Assembly (NCBI GenBank): GCA_009930355.1
Contig: RZYK01000001.1
Location: forward strand, 1-44,296
Reading direction: 5' to 3'
Length of the DNA: 44,296 nucleotides
Origin: Campylobacterota bacterium
GTDB lineage: Bacteria; Campylobacterota; Campylobacteria; Campylobacterales; Sulfurospirillaceae
The notes under the pieces were generated by a model. The model was not told the origin of the DNA, did not search any database, and saw only the letters and a program-made list of their open reading frames with translations. The position numbers and the translations under genes were made by a program. This document shows, piece by piece, positions 33,141-41,458 of the stretch (position 1 is the stretch's first letter; each line of letters starts with the position of its first letter).

Positions 33141-33968
33141 ATGAAGCAAACCTATAATGAACTTTATATAACCCCCAGTGAGGAGTATTCACTTTTTCTT
33201 GATTTGATAATGAGCCTCAGTGATGAGGCTATTGAAGAACTAGATGGTTCGATTATTTTACGCAGTGAAGATGATTTGGAAATGGTTCGTTTTGGAGCGG
33301 AGGCTTTTGCTAAAGAACTCTCTTGCGTGCTTGGTAAAGAAATTAGAGTTGAGACGAGATTGTGTGTTAAAGAGAATGAAGATTGGATTGCGCAATATCG
33401 TCATTCTATTCAGCCTTTGTCTGTCAATAATTTTTATATTCATCCTAGTTGGCTACCAGACGAAGTAAATAAAAAAAATATCATTATTGATCCTGCACTT
33501 GCTTTTGGCTCGGGTCATCATGAAACAACCTATGGTTGTTTATTGCTTTTACAAAAGTATGTTAGGGAAAATATGACACTTCTGGATGTTGGATGTGGAA
33601 GTGGGATTTTAAGCATTGCTGCACGTAAATGTGGTGCTATTGTTGATTTATGTGACACGGACGAGCAAGCAACGCAGAGTGCAAAAGAAAATTTTATGCT
33701 TAATCATGAAGATTTTCATCGTATGTGGACAGGCTCCGTTCAAAAACGTGAGCGTGAATATGATGTTGTTGTTGCTAATATTATTGCGGATGTATTAATT
33801 ATGCTTTCAAGTGATTTAACAAAAGCAGTGAAAGAGGGGGGGCTTCTCATTCTCTCTGGTATTTTAGATAAATATGTTGATAAGGTTGAAAATAAATTTT
33901 CTTCAATGAAATTGGTGGAGAAGTATCAAAAAGAAGAGTGGTTTACACTCGTGCTACAAAGGAACTAG
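33141..33968 (+). CDS. prmA: Ribosomal protein L11 methyltransferase
   Basis: 275 residues. The N-terminal L11-recognition domain is followed by a class I methyltransferase core: IIDPALAFGSGHHETTYGCL, LLDVGCGSGILSIAA (SAM loop) and VVVANIIADVLIMLS with the NPPF-like N-I-I-A motif typical of PrmA. It trimethylates L11 in related bacteria. It starts one base after the cheY stop and ends directly before ftsH. A G7 tract (33836-33842, KEGGLLIL) is in frame, a useful control for the broken G7 in the variable region. Confidence 0.93.
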   Translation: MKQTYNELYITPSEEYSLFLDLIMSLSDEAIEELDGSIILRSEDDLEMVRFGAEAFAKELSCVLGKEIRVETRLCVKENEDWIAQYRHSIQPLSVNNFYIHPSWLPDEVNKKNIIIDPALAFGSGHHETTYGCLLLLQKYVRENMTLLDVGCGSGILSIAARKCGAIVDLCDTDEQATQSAKENFMLNHEDFHRMWTGSVQKREREYDVVVANIIADVLIMLSSDLTKAVKEGGLLILSGILDKYVDKVENKFSSMKLVEKYQKEEWFTLVLQRN

Positions 33969-35924
33969 ATGAGTCAGAATAACCCAAATAGAGATAATAA
34001 AAACGAAAAAAAGAACAATTTTTTTAATCAAAATCCATTATTAATGTTTGCTATTTTTGCTATTGTCATTATTTTAGTGTTTAAAAATTTTACAGCTATG
34101 TCAGATAGTGGTATGGAAGCAGGATTTGGAACACAAAATAGTGCAACAAAAAATATTAGCTATTATGAACTGAAAGAGTTAATTAAAAATGGTCAAATCA
34201 GTTATGTTGCGATTGGACAAACGACGATAAAGGCCTTTTCAACCACGGGTGCACAAAAAACTGTTTATATGGTTAAAAAAGTGGGGGAAGATAGTACTTT
34301 TATTCCATTAATGGACGAGAAAAAAGTCGGTTATGGTGGATATAATGAATCCAATATTTTAACAGAAATTCTTTTTTCATGGGTGTTGCCTGTGTTTATT
34401 TTCTTTGGAATTTGGATGTTTTTAGCTAATAAAATGCAGAAAAATATGGGTGGTGGTATTCTTGGAATGGGAAGCAGTAAAAAGCTTGTCAATTCTGAAA
34501 AACCAAAAGTAAAATTTCAAGATGTTGCAGGTGTAGAAGAAGCAAAAGAGGAAGTTAAAGAAATTGTCGATTTTCTAAAATTTCCTGATCGTTATATGAG
34601 CCTTGGTGCTAAGATTCCTAAGGGTGTTCTTTTAGTGGGACCTCCGGGTACAGGTAAGACGTTACTTGCTAAAGCGGTTGCGGGAGAGGCAAGTGTACCA
34701 TTCTTTTCTGTTTCAGGTTCAAGTTTCATTGAGATGTTTGTAGGTGTGGGTGCAAGTCGTGTAAGAGATTTGTTTGAAAATGCTAAAAAAGAGGCTCCGG
34801 CTATTGTTTTTATTGATGAAATTGATGCGATTGGTAAAAGTAGAGCTGCGAATGGTATGATGGGTGGAAATGATGAGAGAGAGCAAACACTCAATCAACT
34901 TCTTGCAGAGATGGATGGTTTTAGCTCCGATAAATCACCTGTTATTGTTCTCGCTGCAACCAATCGACCTGAAGTCTTGGATGCTGCTCTTTTGCGACCA
35001 GGTCGTTTTGATAGGCAAGTTTTAGTTGATAAACCTGATTTTCAAGGTAGAAAAGATATTTTAAAAGTACATAGTGCTGATATTAAATTGGATAAAAATA
35101 TTGATTTAGAAGAGATTGCTCGTTTAACTGCGGGTCTTGCGGGTGCTGATTTGGCAAATATTATTAATGAAGCAGCCCTTTTGGGTGGGCGAAAAAATAA
35201 AACCCATGTAGAACAGATTGACCTTGTGGAAGCTGTGGAGCGAGCTATTGCTGGTTTGGAGAAAAAGAGTCGTAGAATTAATCCAAAAGAAAAGCGTATT
35301 GTTGCTTACCATGAAAGTGGGCATGCTCTCATTGCTGAAACAACAGAGGGTGCAAAAAAAGTTTCTAAGGTTTCTATTATTCCTAGAGGACTTGCAGCCC
35401 TTGGATATACTCTTAATACGCCAGAAGAGAATAAATTTTTAATGCAAAAACATGAGTTGATAGCTGAAGTAGATGTTCTCTTAGGCGGACGTGCAGCGGA
35501 AGATGTTTTCTTAGGTGAAATCTCAACGGGTGCGGGGAATGATTTAGAACGTGCAACAGATATTATTAAAGCGATGGTAAGCTTGTATGGTATGAGTGAT
35601 GTTGCTGGATTAATGGTGCTCGAAAAACAACGTAATACTTTTTTAAATGGTGGAACGACCAAAGATTATAGTGATAAAATGGCTGAAAAACTAGATGAGC
35701 ACATTAAAAAAGCATTGCAAGAGCGTTATGAAATTGTCAAAGCACGTTTAGTTGAGTACCGTGAGTGTATTGAACGTATTGTCTCAAAATTGACAGAAGT
35801 TGAAACCATGGATGGAGAACAATTAAGAGGAATTATTAAGGCTTATGAAGAAGAATTTAAAATAGCTTCATATGCAACACCGACACTTTCTTCAGAAGAG
35901 AATTCTAATAGTGATGCACAGTAA
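33969..35924 (+). CDS. ftsH: ATP-dependent zinc metalloprotease FtsH
   Basis: 651-residue inner-membrane AAA+ protease degrading misfolded and regulatory membrane proteins. Membrane segments are at about residues 24-41 and 135-153 flanking a periplasmic domain. AAA+ motifs: GPPGTGKT (Walker A), VFIDEIDAIG (Walker B), ATNRPEVLDAALLRPGRFDR (second region of homology). The zinc site is HESGH (His448, Glu449, His452), with the third ligand region GNDLERATDI. The aromatic pore residue is in MFVGVGASRVRD. Begins right after prmA; its last 11 bases overlap the Psd-related gene. Confidence 0.97.
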   Translation: MSQNNPNRDNKNEKKNNFFNQNPLLMFAIFAIVIILVFKNFTAMSDSGMEAGFGTQNSATKNISYYELKELIKNGQISYVAIGQTTIKAFSTTGAQKTVYMVKKVGEDSTFIPLMDEKKVGYGGYNESNILTEILFSWVLPVFIFFGIWMFLANKMQKNMGGGILGMGSSKKLVNSEKPKVKFQDVAGVEEAKEEVKEIVDFLKFPDRYMSLGAKIPKGVLLVGPPGTGKTLLAKAVAGEASVPFFSVSGSSFIEMFVGVGASRVRDLFENAKKEAPAIVFIDEIDAIGKSRAANGMMGGNDEREQTLNQLLAEMDGFSSDKSPVIVLAATNRPEVLDAALLRPGRFDRQVLVDKPDFQGRKDILKVHSADIKLDKNIDLEEIARLTAGLAGADLANIINEAALLGGRKNKTHVEQIDLVEAVERAIAGLEKKSRRINPKEKRIVAYHESGHALIAETTEGAKKVSKVSIIPRGLAALGYTLNTPEENKFLMQKHELIAEVDVLLGGRAAEDVFLGEISTGAGNDLERATDIIKAMVSLYGMSDVAGLMVLEKQRNTFLNGGTTKDYSDKMAEKLDEHIKKALQERYEIVKARLVEYRECIERIVSKLTEVETMDGEQLRGIIKAYEEEFKIASYATPTLSSEENSNSDAQ

Positions 35925-36570
35925 TTATACAACGACACATGTTATAGCAAAAGAGGGCTGGAACCAGATTGTTTTTTCATTTATGGTTTTTCTTCTTTCT
36001 TATGCTATTTCATGTTTGCCGTGGCTTTTTTTTCTGGTTTTTTTGGGGACAATTTTTGTATATCGTAATCCTGAGCGCATTGCAGAAGAGAGTGATGGCT
36101 TATGTTTGCTAGCACCGATGGACGGTAAAATTACAAAAATTGCAAAAGTAGATTTAAAAGACAAAAGTGAAGTTTTATGTGTTGTTATTCGAAAATCATT
36201 TTTCAATGTAGGGATTCTTCGTACTCCTATAAATATGGAAGTAGGAGAGGTTAAAAATCGATTTGGACTTTTTATGCCATCATCTTCATCTCTTTTTTCG
36301 AACTTGTGTGAGCGAAAAACTTTTACATGTAAGAATAAATTTGCTTCTTTTAAAATGGTTATAAGTGCGGGACGTTTTAGTCAAAAAATTATCTTTTTTC
36401 GAAAATTAGGAATGTTTAAAGCCAATGAACGTTTTGGATTTTTAAGAGATGGTGAAATTGCTCTTTTACTACCACTTGATACGCGTATTAAAGTTTCATT
36501 AAACAGCGATGTCAAAGCAGGGGAAAGTGTTTTGGGTTATCTTGCATATAAGGAAAGTAATGACAAATAA
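35914..36570 (+). CDS. Phosphatidylserine decarboxylase-related protein (cleavage serine missing)
   Basis: 218 residues. An N-terminal hydrophobic hairpin is at about residues 14-50; the Psd-like domain follows (CLLAPMDGKITKIAKV, VVIRKSFFNVGILRTPINMEVG, KMVISAGRFSQKIIFF). In active Psd enzymes the zymogen is cut at a Gly-Ser near FGFxxxGS; here the stretch reads NERFGFLRDGEIALLLP, with no Ser, so no pyruvoyl group could form there. The protein may therefore be catalytically dead or do something else. The start is ATG 35914 (MHSNYTTT) within the ftsH end. Position before pssA still ties it to phosphatidylethanolamine metabolism, and a true psd may lie elsewhere. Confidence 0.72.
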   Translation: MHSNYTTTHVIAKEGWNQIVFSFMVFLLSYAISCLPWLFFLVFLGTIFVYRNPERIAEESDGLCLLAPMDGKITKIAKVDLKDKSEVLCVVIRKSFFNVGILRTPINMEVGEVKNRFGLFMPSSSSLFSNLCERKTFTCKNKFASFKMVISAGRFSQKIIFFRKLGMFKANERFGFLRDGEIALLLPLDTRIKVSLNSDVKAGESVLGYLAYKESNDK

Positions 36571-37294
36571 TAGCAATAAACTTCAATTAATCTATATTTT
36601 TCCTAATCTCTTTACTGCGGCTAGTGCTTTTTTAGGGGTTATTAGTATTTTAGCATCAGCTAATGGTCATTTTGAAAAGGCTGCTATTTATATTTTGCTC
36701 TCTTTAATTTTTGATGGACTTGATGGAAGAGTAGCTCGTTTAACCAATGCCACCAGTAAATTTGGTGCAGAGTTTGACTCTTTAGCAGATATTGTCGCTT
36801 TTGGTGTCGCTCCTGCTATGCTTTTTTATTTTAGTGTGGGGCATATGTATGGAAAAGTTGGTTCACTGTTATGTGCAATGTATGTTGTTTTTGGGGCTAT
36901 TCGATTGGCTCGTTTTAATATTATGATTGGAGTGAGCGAGCCTTCTGTCTTCATTGGAGTTCCTATACCAACGGCGGCTGTCGTTCTAGCTATGTGGATT
37001 TTATTTTACGGTGAATACAGTATGTTAAAAGGTATTGAATGGGTTTTATTGGTTGGCATTGGTTTGCTTTCTTTTTTGATGGTGAGCAATATTCGTTACC
37101 CAAGTTTTAAAAAAATTGATTTAAAAAAAGCACATTTGATTAAAATTTTAGTTTATTTAATTATTGTTTTTTCATTGCTGTATGTCTATCCCATTGAAGT
37201 AGGCACAGCATTAATTACTGCTTATTTAGTTTATGGATTGGTACGAGGAATTTATACATTTTTCGTTGCCAAATTTCATAAAAATTTAGTATAA
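36560..37294 (+). CDS. pssA: CDP-diacylglycerol-serine O-phosphatidyltransferase
   Basis: 244-residue integral membrane enzyme making phosphatidylserine from CDP-diacylglycerol and serine. The CDP-alcohol phosphatidyltransferase motif is complete: DGLDGRVAR, then G-x3-D-x3-D in FGAEFDSLADI. About eight hydrophobic segments. The start is ATG 36560 (MTNNSNKLQL) after AAGGAAAG, overlapping the previous gene by 11 bases; a longer upstream frame lacks support. The leuA promoter sits within its last codons. Confidence 0.93.
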   Translation: MTNNSNKLQLIYIFPNLFTAASAFLGVISILASANGHFEKAAIYILLSLIFDGLDGRVARLTNATSKFGAEFDSLADIVAFGVAPAMLFYFSVGHMYGKVGSLLCAMYVVFGAIRLARFNIMIGVSEPSVFIGVPIPTAAVVLAMWILFYGEYSMLKGIEWVLLVGIGLLSFLMVSNIRYPSFKKIDLKKAHLIKILVYLIIVFSLLYVYPIEVGTALITAYLVYGLVRGIYTFFVAKFHKNLV

Positions 37295-37295
37295 T
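37266..37295 (+). promoter_or_regulatory. Sigma-70 type promoter for the leuA leader
   Basis: TTGCCA (37266-37271), 18-bp spacer, TATAAT (37290-37295), overlapping the pssA stop codon. Transcription would begin near 37302, giving a leader of about 200 bases before leuA. Confidence 0.65.
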
Positions 37296-37305
37296 ACACC
37301 AACTT

Positions 37306-37332
37306 TGAGGTAAATGAAGATCGTTTACCTCA
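37306..37332 (+). promoter_or_regulatory. 9-bp inverted repeat in the leuA leader
   Basis: TGAGGTAAA (37306-37314) and TTTACCTCA (37324-37332) are perfect complements with a 9-base loop. It lies just after the predicted transcription start, so it may be an operator or a 5' RNA hairpin; no T-run follows that would make it a clear terminator. Confidence 0.5.
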
Positions 37333-37354
37333 CCTATTTTATAAAGGAGAAGCG

Positions 37355-37450
37355 ATGAATAGCGTAGATATAGGCATTATGAAATCAATCAAAATTTTAC
37401 CCAAAATAGAGATTAAAAACGCTCTCCTGCAACCCCTCCTCTCCCTCTAA
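37355..37450 (+). CDS. Candidate leucine leader peptide upstream of leuA
   Basis: A 31-codon ORF with a strong AAAGGAG (37343-37349) five bases before its ATG, between the predicted promoter and leuA. It ends NALLQPLLSL: five of its last eight codons are Leu, all CTC or CTG (CTC, CTG, CTC, CTC, CTC). The CTCCT at 37424-37428 and 37436-37440 can pair with its own AGGAG, so reading through the Leu codons would affect local RNA folding. T-runs follow directly after the stop (37453-37459, 37462-37467). This is the classic layout of amino-acid-sensing leaders, but a clear GC-rich terminator stem is not visible. Confidence 0.5.
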   Translation: MNSVDIGIMKSIKILPKIEIKNALLQPLLSL

Positions 37451-37505
37451 CTCTTTTTTTCATTTTTTAAAATATTGCTAAATAGAATATAACTAAGGAA
37501 CAACA

Positions 37506-39065
37506 ATGAAGAACAATAAAATTATTATTTTTGATACCACGTTGCGTGATGGAGAACAAAGCCCTGGTGCTTCGATGAATACAGAAGAAAAAATTCAAAT
37601 CGCTTTGCAACTTCAAAAATTAGGGGTTGATGTGATAGAAGCAGGTTTTGCAGCGGCCAGTCCTGGTGATTTTGATGCGATTTCTCGTATCGCTGAAGCG
37701 GTCACGAAAAGTCGTATTTGTTCACTGGCTCGTGCATTGGAAAAAGATATCAAAGCAGCAGGTGAAGCAGTTTCTAAAGCAAAAATGAATCGTATCCATA
37801 CGTTTATTGCGACCAGTCCTATTCACATGGAATACAAACTTAAAATGACACCCGATCAAGTGATTAAAAAAGCGGTTGAGGCTGTTCAGTATGCTAAAAC
37901 CTTTTGTGAGGATGTTGAGTTTAGTTGTGAAGATGCTGGGCGTAGTGAAGTGAGTTTTATGAAAGAAGTTTTAGATGCGGTCATCAACGCAGGAGCTACT
38001 ACGCTTAATATCCCTGATACTGTAGGCTATCGTTTGCCAACGGAAATGGGGGCTATTATTAAATCTTTGCATGATTTTGTGGGAGATAGAGCGATTATTT
38101 CGGTACACAATCATAATGATTTAGGCTTAGCCGTTGCTAACTCTTTAGCGTGTATTGAAAATGGCGCACGTCAGGTGGAGTGTACCATTAATGGTTTGGG
38201 TGAGAGAGCGGGAAACGCGGCATTAGAAGAGATCGTCATGTCGCTTCGCACACGTAAAGATCATTTTAGTGGTTATGAGACCAATATCAACATCAAAGAG
38301 ATTTACCCAACCAGCAAATTGGTCTCATCCATCACAGGTATTGAGCCTCAGCCTAATAAAGCAATTGTAGGGAAAAATGCTTTCTCTCATGAGAGTGGTA
38401 TTCATCAAGATGGTGTTTTAAAACACACGCAAACCTATGAAATTATGAGTGCGAAAGACATCGGCTTAGATAAGAATTCTATTGTTCTTGGAAAACATTC
38501 AGGTCGTCATGCCTTTAAAGATAAATTGAGTAGTTTGGGATATGAACTAAAAGATGAAGAGGTTAATGAAGCGTTTGAGCGATTTAAAATTTTAGCGGAT
38601 CAGAAAAAAGAGATTTTTGATGACGATTTGCGTGCGTTGGTTGCAGATGAAATTACAAAAATTCCTCAAGTATTTGATTTGGTTCGTTTACAGCTTTCAG
38701 ATTGCTCTCCTGGAGGACTCCCAAGTGCAGCGGTGACAATTAGCCATGAAGGAAAAGAAATTACTGATGCTGCTATTGGAAATGGAACGATGGATGCTAT
38801 CTTTAAAGTGATTGACCGTGTTTGCGGTGTGAGTGGTGAACTCAAAGATTATAAAGTGGATGCGGTTTCTCAAGGTAAAGATGCTATGGCGAGGGTATTA
38901 GTTAAGGTTGTTTTTGATGAGAGTAAACCAGCAATTATGGGGCATGGCTTAAGTGTGGATACAATGTTAGCAACTGCTAAAGCATATATTGGAGCATTGA
39001 ACAGTTATATGTCAATGAAAGAGAGTTTGCGAACGATTCATCACACAAGCAAAGAGGGAATCTAG
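37506..39065 (+). CDS. leuA: 2-isopropylmalate synthase
   Basis: 519 residues, first committed enzyme of leucine synthesis (acetyl-CoA plus 2-ketoisovalerate). The TIM-barrel active site shows TTLRDGEQSPGA, SVHNHNDLGLAVANSL (metal His residues) and NGLGERAGNAALEE; HESGIHQDG and LGKHSGRHAF are in the linker; the C-terminal ~150 residues form the LeuA regulatory domain for leucine feedback (LSDCSPGGLPSAAVTI). AAGGA lies six bases upstream of the ATG. Expression is probably controlled by the leader described upstream. Confidence 0.96.
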   Translation: MKNNKIIIFDTTLRDGEQSPGASMNTEEKIQIALQLQKLGVDVIEAGFAAASPGDFDAISRIAEAVTKSRICSLARALEKDIKAAGEAVSKAKMNRIHTFIATSPIHMEYKLKMTPDQVIKKAVEAVQYAKTFCEDVEFSCEDAGRSEVSFMKEVLDAVINAGATTLNIPDTVGYRLPTEMGAIIKSLHDFVGDRAIISVHNHNDLGLAVANSLACIENGARQVECTINGLGERAGNAALEEIVMSLRTRKDHFSGYETNINIKEIYPTSKLVSSITGIEPQPNKAIVGKNAFSHESGIHQDGVLKHTQTYEIMSAKDIGLDKNSIVLGKHSGRHAFKDKLSSLGYELKDEEVNEAFERFKILADQKKEIFDDDLRALVADEITKIPQVFDLVRLQLSDCSPGGLPSAAVTISHEGKEITDAAIGNGTMDAIFKVIDRVCGVSGELKDYKVDAVSQGKDAMARVLVKVVFDESKPAIMGHGLSVDTMLATAKAYIGALNSYMSMKESLRTIHHTSKEGI

Positions 39066-39076
39066 GTATTTTTCTT

Positions 39077-39110
39077 TTTACATGTAAAGATGAAAATCTT
39101 TACATGTAAA
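39077..39110. terminator. Convergent hairpin built from two TTTACATGTAAA palindromes
   Basis: A 15-bp perfect stem (39077-39091 with 39096-39110) around a GAAA loop, filling the 46-bp gap between leuA and the oppositely directed TPR gene. Each arm is itself a TTTACATGTAAA palindrome. There is no T-run after it on either strand, so it is probably a bidirectional transcription barrier rather than a textbook terminator. Confidence 0.5.
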
Positions 39111-39111
39111 G

Positions 39112-41457
39112 CTATTTAACAATGTTAAAACTAAAGTAGCGTGAACTAAAACCACTATTTCCAATACTTCGATATTGAACACTTGCGGCTTCAAAATTTC
39201 CAATTTCTTGATATAACAAACCTAGAGCATAGCGACTCTCTGGATTGGTAGGATCTGTTAATTTAGAGAGTTCGAGCAAAGCAATCGCATTTTCACTATG
39301 CCCTGCGCCAATGGCCGCAACAGAAGCTAGAAAAATGGTATGGGTATCTTTTTTCTTATAATCATCAATCAGTTTATTGTAAAGGGTAAATGCTTCTTCA
39401 AAATGGTTAGTATAAATTTCCATAAAAGCGACTGTTTGCATAATAGAAGGAATATCCTCGAGTTCTTCCTCCATTTTGGCTTTTACGCTATCACGTTTTT
39501 GGTGGAGTAGTCCTCCAATTTGCAATAATTTTATATATTGTTCTTTCACAATTTTAGGGCCATAATAAAATGCATCATAATCAAGAGAGAGCTTGTTAAA
39601 CTCCATCTGAACAGCTTTAGCGTAATTTTTAACATTTTGTTTTTGATGCTTAACATTGAAAGAAATGATGTTTGCCATAATATCTTTGGGTAAAAGTGCT
39701 TGAAGTTTTTGTGAATTTTGCCTGTAACTGCGTTCATTACTTAATTTTTGTGAAGCGATAATATTTAAAATAAGACTCAAGGGATTATCATCTTTTTCCA
39801 TTTCTAGCCATCGTGTAAGTGAAAAATGGTTTCCATCGCTTAGATAAATGAGGGATATATAAAGATTTTCTTTTTCCAAACTTTGATTGTGAGAAAGACT
39901 CTCTTTAACATCTTCTGAAAGTTTGGTGACATCTTTGCCAATAAGATTTCCACTCATGATAGCAAAAACACCTGCTAGATAGTTATTGTTGTCAAGATGG
40001 TAACTTTTTGAGAAATTTTTATAGGCATTAGCATAATCACCTATTTGTGCATTTGTCAGTGCTAGATTGTAATGTAAAATAGAGTGATTTTTATACTCTT
40101 CGACCATTTGTGAAAAAATATCATTGGCTTCATAAACATGAAAACTGAGAGCTTTTTTAATACCTTTACTAATGGCAATATTGACTTTAGAAATAGTAGA
40201 ACTTGCTTTTAAATAGGAAAGTGCTGGACCTATTTCATCGATAAAAATATTCATACTTCCTTTTCGAATATAATCAATCGTCTGTTTGGCATCAAATACC
40301 TTATAAGGGGCATAGTAAAAGAGAAGATTATAGATATTTTCATTGTTAAAGAAAAGTTCTTTTTCAAATTCAGCTTGTGCTGTTTGAACATCAAAGAGTG
40401 AAGGTTTTAAAATAGTATGCATTTTGTAAATGGCTTTTGCATCAGGCGTGTTGATTTTATAGACCTCATTGATAAGTGAAGCGGTGTTTTTCAGGTTTCC
40501 AAGCTTGTTTTCAACCATTGAAAGGGCTATTTTTATTTGAGAATTTTCAGGATTATTTTGTAAGGATTTAAGTAAATGAGATTTTGCGGTTTGATAATTA
40601 CCTGTTTTGGCATATAAAAGCCCTAGTGTAAAATAGTCACTCTCTTGTTTGACGCTTTCAAGCGTTGAGAGTGATAGTGTATTGTGGTTTAAGGAGGCCA
40701 AGATTTTAGAAGCCAAATAGGTTTGATCTTCTTTATAAAACTCCATATCAGGATGGCGAATAGCACTAAGAGCTTCATGGTAAAAATTTTTATAATAATG
40801 TACCAATCCCACATAATATGAATATAAAGGAGCATTGCTCTCTTCTGGTAGATACGCAAATGCTAGGTCAATATAGTATGCAAACAGTTTGTCATCTTTA
40901 AGTTCTAAAGCACACACTGCCGCATTAATAGCACTGATACACCGATGTTCTTTATTTTGAATCGCTTTTTTAAATGCTTCAAGTGCTTCTGGAAAATTTT
41001 GTTCTTTTAATTTGGCCACACCGATGTTATAAAATGAGATAGCTTCATTAAACGTGGCTATTTTTTCATAGATTTTAAGTGCTTCATCTTTATTTCCTTG
41101 CTCATAAAGTAAGTGAGCTTTTTTAATCAAACTATCTAATTTTGATGGAGAAAATTGTTCTTTAATGTAAGGTTTTTCTTCTTCTTTTTCGATAACGGTA
41201 GGTGTTATGGGCGTCTCTTTTTTTGAATTTAAAATAAGAAGAAGAGCTACAACAATACCTAGAAGAAGAATAACACCCGCAATGAGTAAAATAAGTAACT
41301 TCTTTTTAGATTTTTGTTGTATGAACTCTTGATTGAGGGGAAGAACTTCAGACGCGGTTATTTCATCTGTGCGTTCTTCTTCAATAGGTGCAAAACTCTC
41401 TTCTGTATCATTAGAAGAGGCATCCGCTTCAAGAATAATAACTTCTTCTTCTGCCAT
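39112..41457 (-). CDS. pflB: TPR-repeat membrane protein, probably flagellar motor scaffold PflB
   Basis: 781 residues. An acidic cytosolic N-terminus (1-50), a KSKKK charge cluster, one membrane helix at about 54-77, and then a periplasmic part made almost wholly of helical tetratricopeptide-like repeats (for example YEQGNKDEALKIYEKIA, EQNFPEALEAFKKAIQN, KTGNYQTAKSHLLKSLQNN, NAQIGDYANAYKNFSKSYH). Size, topology and position next to serS match C. jejuni Cj0390, which I recall as PflB, part of the periplasmic scaffold that enlarges the stator ring. Starts two bases after the serS stop. If the organism is flagellated (cheY is present nearby) this role fits; otherwise it is just a TPR membrane protein. 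Confidence 0.72.
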   Translation of the reverse strand: MAEEEVIILEADASSNDTEESFAPIEEERTDEITASEVLPLNQEFIQQKSKKKLLILLIAGVILLLGIVVALLLILNSKKETPITPTVIEKEEEKPYIKEQFSPSKLDSLIKKAHLLYEQGNKDEALKIYEKIATFNEAISFYNIGVAKLKEQNFPEALEAFKKAIQNKEHRCISAINAAVCALELKDDKLFAYYIDLAFAYLPEESNAPLYSYYVGLVHYYKNFYHEALSAIRHPDMEFYKEDQTYLASKILASLNHNTLSLSTLESVKQESDYFTLGLLYAKTGNYQTAKSHLLKSLQNNPENSQIKIALSMVENKLGNLKNTASLINEVYKINTPDAKAIYKMHTILKPSLFDVQTAQAEFEKELFFNNENIYNLLFYYAPYKVFDAKQTIDYIRKGSMNIFIDEIGPALSYLKASSTISKVNIAISKGIKKALSFHVYEANDIFSQMVEEYKNHSILHYNLALTNAQIGDYANAYKNFSKSYHLDNNNYLAGVFAIMSGNLIGKDVTKLSEDVKESLSHNQSLEKENLYISLIYLSDGNHFSLTRWLEMEKDDNPLSLILNIIASQKLSNERSYRQNSQKLQALLPKDIMANIISFNVKHQKQNVKNYAKAVQMEFNKLSLDYDAFYYGPKIVKEQYIKLLQIGGLLHQKRDSVKAKMEEELEDIPSIMQTVAFMEIYTNHFEEAFTLYNKLIDDYKKKDTHTIFLASVAAIGAGHSENAIALLELSKLTDPTNPESRYALGLLYQEIGNFEAASVQYRSIGNSGFSSRYFSFNIVK

Positions 41458-41458
41458 C

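Noticed and set aside
33836..33842. G7 tract in prmA as a contingency tract
   Set aside because: Housekeeping gene with an intact frame; it serves better as a control showing G7 can be stable.
37306..37340. 9-bp inverted repeat before leuA as a simple intrinsic terminator of pssA
   Set aside because: No proper T-run follows and the leuA promoter lies just upstream, so a leader element is more likely.
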